Assembly (NCBI GenBank): GCA_937902115.1
Contig: CALGSR010000356.1
Coordinates: 1-8,799, forward strand
From: an uncultured Bacillus sp.
GTDB taxonomy: Bacteria > Bacillota > Bacilli > Bacillales > Cytobacillaceae
DNA: 8,799 nt
Direction of reading: 5' to 3'
The translations under genes and the position numbers were made by a program. Numbering within the stretch: position 1 is the stretch's first letter; each line of letters begins with the position of its first letter. Positions 7,066 to 8,799 of the stretch are shown here, piece by piece. The notes under the pieces were generated by a model that had not been told where the DNA came from, did no database searches, and worked only from the letters and a program-made list of their open reading frames with translations.

Positions 7066-7848
7066 TTAATTAATGTTAAAGGTATGATCGAGCGGACCAC
7101 TGCCTTTTCCAAGGTTTAGATTTGCTTTTAGTGCTCCTGAAATATAATCTTTCGCTAATTTGACACTATCTGAAAGACTATGACCTACAGCCAAATTACT
7201 GGCGATAGCAGAAGAAAGGGTGCAGCCTGTTCCATGGGTATTCTGCTTATCAATTCGCTCGCCATAAAACCATTGTTTTTCTCCATTCCAATGCAGCAGG
7301 TCATTGGCGTCATTTAAGTTATGCCCGCCTTTCACAAGAACCGCACCGTCAAATTCTCCGGCAATAATCGCAGCCGCACTTTCCATATCCCCAACGGTAG
7401 TAATCTTCGTTCCACTCAATACCTCTGCTTCAGGAATATTGGGTGTAATAATAGCCGCTAATGGAAGCAATTTGTTTATCAATATTTGCCGGGCATCCTC
7501 CTCAAGGAGCCGGCTCCCGCTTGTTGAAATCATGACCGGATCAACGACAATATTCTTTGCATTCATTAAGGTTAACTTTTCAGCAATCACTTCAATCAGA
7601 TTTACATTGGATACCATTCCAATTTTTATCGCATCTGGATAAATATCGTTAAAAATACAATCAAGCTGATTTTTTAAAAAATCAGGTGTTACATCCATAA
7701 TCCCGTAAACACCTGTTGTATTTTGTGCAGTCAACGCAGTGATGGCACTCATCGCATATAGTTTATGTGCCGTAATCGTCTTAATATCAGCTTGAATACC
7801 GGCGCCCCCGCTGCAATCACTGCCGGCAATTGTCAATACAGTTTTCAT
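7066..7848 (-). CDS. thiD: Hydroxymethylpyrimidine / phosphomethylpyrimidine kinase ThiD
   Basis: A 260-residue cytoplasmic ribokinase-fold kinase of normal length that phosphorylates HMP and then HMP phosphate to HMP pyrophosphate. Visible motifs: substrate and glycine-rich segment GSDCSGGAGIQADIKT (9-24), AQNTTGV (41-47) with the Gln that marks HMP kinases, VVDPVMISTSGSRLL (101-115), and anion-hole motif HGTGCTLSSAIA (205-216) with catalytic-type Cys209. The GTGC and AQNT signatures favour true ThiD over the PdxK-type pyridoxine kinase paralogue of Bacillus. A Cys replaces the more usual Ser in GSDxSGG. The start has AAGGAGG at 7860-7866, 11 bases away. It is third in the thiM-thiE-thiD order, 55 bases after thiE; no clear terminator follows it before the riboswitch operon. 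Confidence 0.95.
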   Translation of the reverse strand: MKTVLTIAGSDCSGGAGIQADIKTITAHKLYAMSAITALTAQNTTGVYGIMDVTPDFLKNQLDCIFNDIYPDAIKIGMVSNVNLIEVIAEKLTLMNAKNIVVDPVMISTSGSRLLEEDARQILINKLLPLAAIITPNIPEAEVLSGTKITTVGDMESAAAIIAGEFDGAVLVKGGHNLNDANDLLHWNGEKQWFYGERIDKQNTHGTGCTLSSAIASNLAVGHSLSDSVKLAKDYISGALKANLNLGKGSGPLDHTFNIN

Positions 7849-7903
7849 TGTTTCCTATTCCTCCTTTTATTTCTGACTTGCCAAAAATCGTAGCAGTTCT
7901 TTC

Positions 7904-8536
7904 CTAAAGTTCCTTAACCATTTGTACCAATTCACTTGCCGCGTTTTCAATATCATCCTGAGCAATAACGGCAGATACGACTGCTATTCCGTCAATTCCA
8001 ATGCCTTCAAAATTCATCACTGTCTTTTTATTAATGCCGCCGATTACGACAATCGGAATCTCCACTTTGGAGCGGATTTCTTTTAATTCTTCCAGTGTTA
8101 CAGGCCTTGTATCCTTTTTCGTTTCTGTTGTATACATCGCACCGACACCAAGATAATCTGCACCGTCCTTTTCTGCCGTTTGTGCTTCCTTAAGGTTGGC
8201 CGCCGATACACCGATAATCTTTTCAGGACCAATAAACTCTCGAACAACAGAAGCCGGCAGATCGCTTTGTCCAATATGAATTCCTGCGGCATCAACTGCT
8301 TGTGCAATATCTACCCGGTCATTAATAATCAACGGCACCTCATATCGGTCTGTTATCGACTTTACTTTCAAAGCCGTCTGATAAAACTCAAGGGAGGAGC
8401 AGTCCTTTTCGCGCAGCTGAACAAGCGTACAGCCGCCTTTAATCGCTCTCTCCACTGCTTCCTCGAGCGTTTCTGTACTCATTAGGCTTCGATCCGTACA
8501 TAAATAAAGTGTGTAGTCTACCTTATTCTTCTTCAA
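7904..8536 (-). CDS. thiE: Thiamine-phosphate synthase ThiE
   Basis: A 210-residue TIM-barrel enzyme that joins HMP pyrophosphate and hydroxyethylthiazole phosphate to thiamine phosphate. Motifs, numbered from the TTG start: QLREK (40-44), INDRVDIA (71-78), GIHIGQSDLP (85-94), GVSA (109-112), the phosphate-contacting TETKKDTRP (137-145), GGI (166-168) and VSAV (187-190). Start choice: GGAGGAG at 8547-8553 stands ten bases before TTG 8536, and the protein then begins MKKNKVDYTLYLCTDR, normal for the family. The alternative ATG at 8566 adds ten residues (EKHWRRWPSL) not expected in ThiE and contains the ribosome binding site itself. With TTG the gene overlaps the end of thiM by 14 bases, so translation is probably coupled. 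The stop is TAG. Confidence 0.94.
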   Translation of the reverse strand: MKKNKVDYTLYLCTDRSLMSTETLEEAVERAIKGGCTLVQLREKDCSSLEFYQTALKVKSITDRYEVPLIINDRVDIAQAVDAAGIHIGQSDLPASVVREFIGPEKIIGVSAANLKEAQTAEKDGADYLGVGAMYTTETKKDTRPVTLEELKEIRSKVEIPIVVIGGINKKTVMNFEGIGIDGIAVVSAVIAQDDIENAASELVQMVKEL

Positions 8537-8799
8537 ACTTGGCCATCTCCTCCAGTGTTTTTCCATCCAAATTGCTTAATGCATCAATAATCGCAATATG
8601 AAAGCTTCCTGTTCCAATATGTCCTGCTTTTTCATAGGCAATCTCTCCGGCTATCCCCATTGAAGCTACTCCCGCTGCAGCAGCTGTTAAGTAATCCTTG
8701 GATACCCCGGCCCCAGCATAAGCTCCAACCAGCGCACTTGTCATACATCCAGTCCCGGTAACTTTTGAAAGCATTTTATGCCCATTAGCTATTTTCACC
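8523..8799 (-). CDS. thiM: Hydroxyethylthiazole kinase ThiM (C-terminal part)
   Basis: The last 92 codons with stop of a gene that runs off the right edge; the first codon in view is an internal GTG (Val), not a start. ThiM phosphorylates 4-methyl-5-(2-hydroxyethyl)thiazole, the thiazole half of thiamine, for ThiE. The fragment holds the family's C-terminal signature ANGHKMLSKVTGTGC, with the anion-hole motif GTGC at residues 15-18 (the Cys matches the conserved catalytic-site Cys), followed by alanine- and glycine-rich helices (ALVGAYAGAG, AAAAGVASMGIAGE). The stop TAA lies inside the thiE coding region. About two thirds of the protein, and any promoter or second riboswitch, lies outside the window. 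Confidence 0.93.
   Translation of the reverse strand, partial: VKIANGHKMLSKVTGTGCMTSALVGAYAGAGVSKDYLTAAAAGVASMGIAGEIAYEKAGHIGTGSFHIAIIDALSNLDGKTLEEMAKFEEE
8547..8553 (-). promoter_or_regulatory. Ribosome binding site that decides the thiE start
   Basis: GGAGGAG within the end of thiM, ten bases before TTG 8536. An ATG at 8566 lies upstream of this site and cannot use it. Confidence 0.65.

Noticed and set aside
7049..7066. Weak hairpin after thiD as a terminator
   Set aside because: Only five mostly A-T pairs and no T run directly after it; not convincing as an intrinsic terminator.
7304..7642. Open frame of 112 codons on the + strand
   Set aside because: Lies fully antisense to thiD, with composition expected of an opposite-strand shadow and no recognisable domain.
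8180..8485. Open frame of 101 codons on the + strand
   Set aside because: Fully antisense to thiE with no family resemblance or supported start.
1..8799. Mobile elements, CRISPR, phage or toxin-antitoxin systems
   Set aside because: No transposase, integrase, direct-repeat array, or unexplained gene is visible; nearly all DNA is assigned to recognised genes or the leader.

Overview
The window looks like chromosome from a low-to-moderate GC Gram-positive of the Bacillaceae. The reasons are strong AGGAGG-type ribosome binding sites, AT-rich intergenic DNA, intrinsic terminators with T runs, a lipoprotein-type solute-binding protein, and proteins resembling Bacillus TenA, YlmB and ThiXYZ. The species cannot be named from sequence alone. 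I see no mobile element, CRISPR array, tRNA or rRNA.

Left part (1-2262, + strand): the 3' end of one ABC exporter half-transporter gene and a complete second one (620 aa), joined by a 4-base ATGA overlap. They form a heterodimeric multidrug-type exporter with one degenerate and one competent ATPase site. A perfect 12-bp hairpin (2221-2262) separates them from the convergent genes and can terminate transcription in both directions.

Centre (2272-7045, - strand): a five-gene operon read right to left, ylmB - tenA - thiZ - thiX - thiY, under a TPP riboswitch (6898-6990). The order of action differs from the gene order. The ThiXYZ ABC importer brings in formylaminopyrimidine (a breakdown product of thiamine). 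YlmB removes the formyl group. TenA converts aminopyrimidine to hydroxymethylpyrimidine (HMP). The last four genes are tightly packed or overlapping. The leader contains an aptamer, a terminator hairpin just before ylmB, and an alternative pairing between the aptamer's 3' strand and the terminator's 5' arm. This predicts premature termination when TPP is abundant.

Right part (7066-8799, - strand): thiM (C-terminal part only) - thiE - thiD, read right to left. ThiD phosphorylates HMP, including that made by the central operon. ThiM salvages hydroxyethylthiazole. ThiE joins the two phosphorylated halves to thiamine phosphate. The whole minus strand is therefore one thiamine-salvage locus. No de novo gene (thiC, thiG, thiS, thiO/thiH) is in view, but the window is too short to say the cell lacks them.

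The pathway is known. The points most worth checking are the riboswitch switching geometry, the start codons fixed by ribosome binding sites (GTG for ylmB, TTG for thiE), the asymmetric exporter, and the lack of a clear terminator between thiD and the riboswitch operon.
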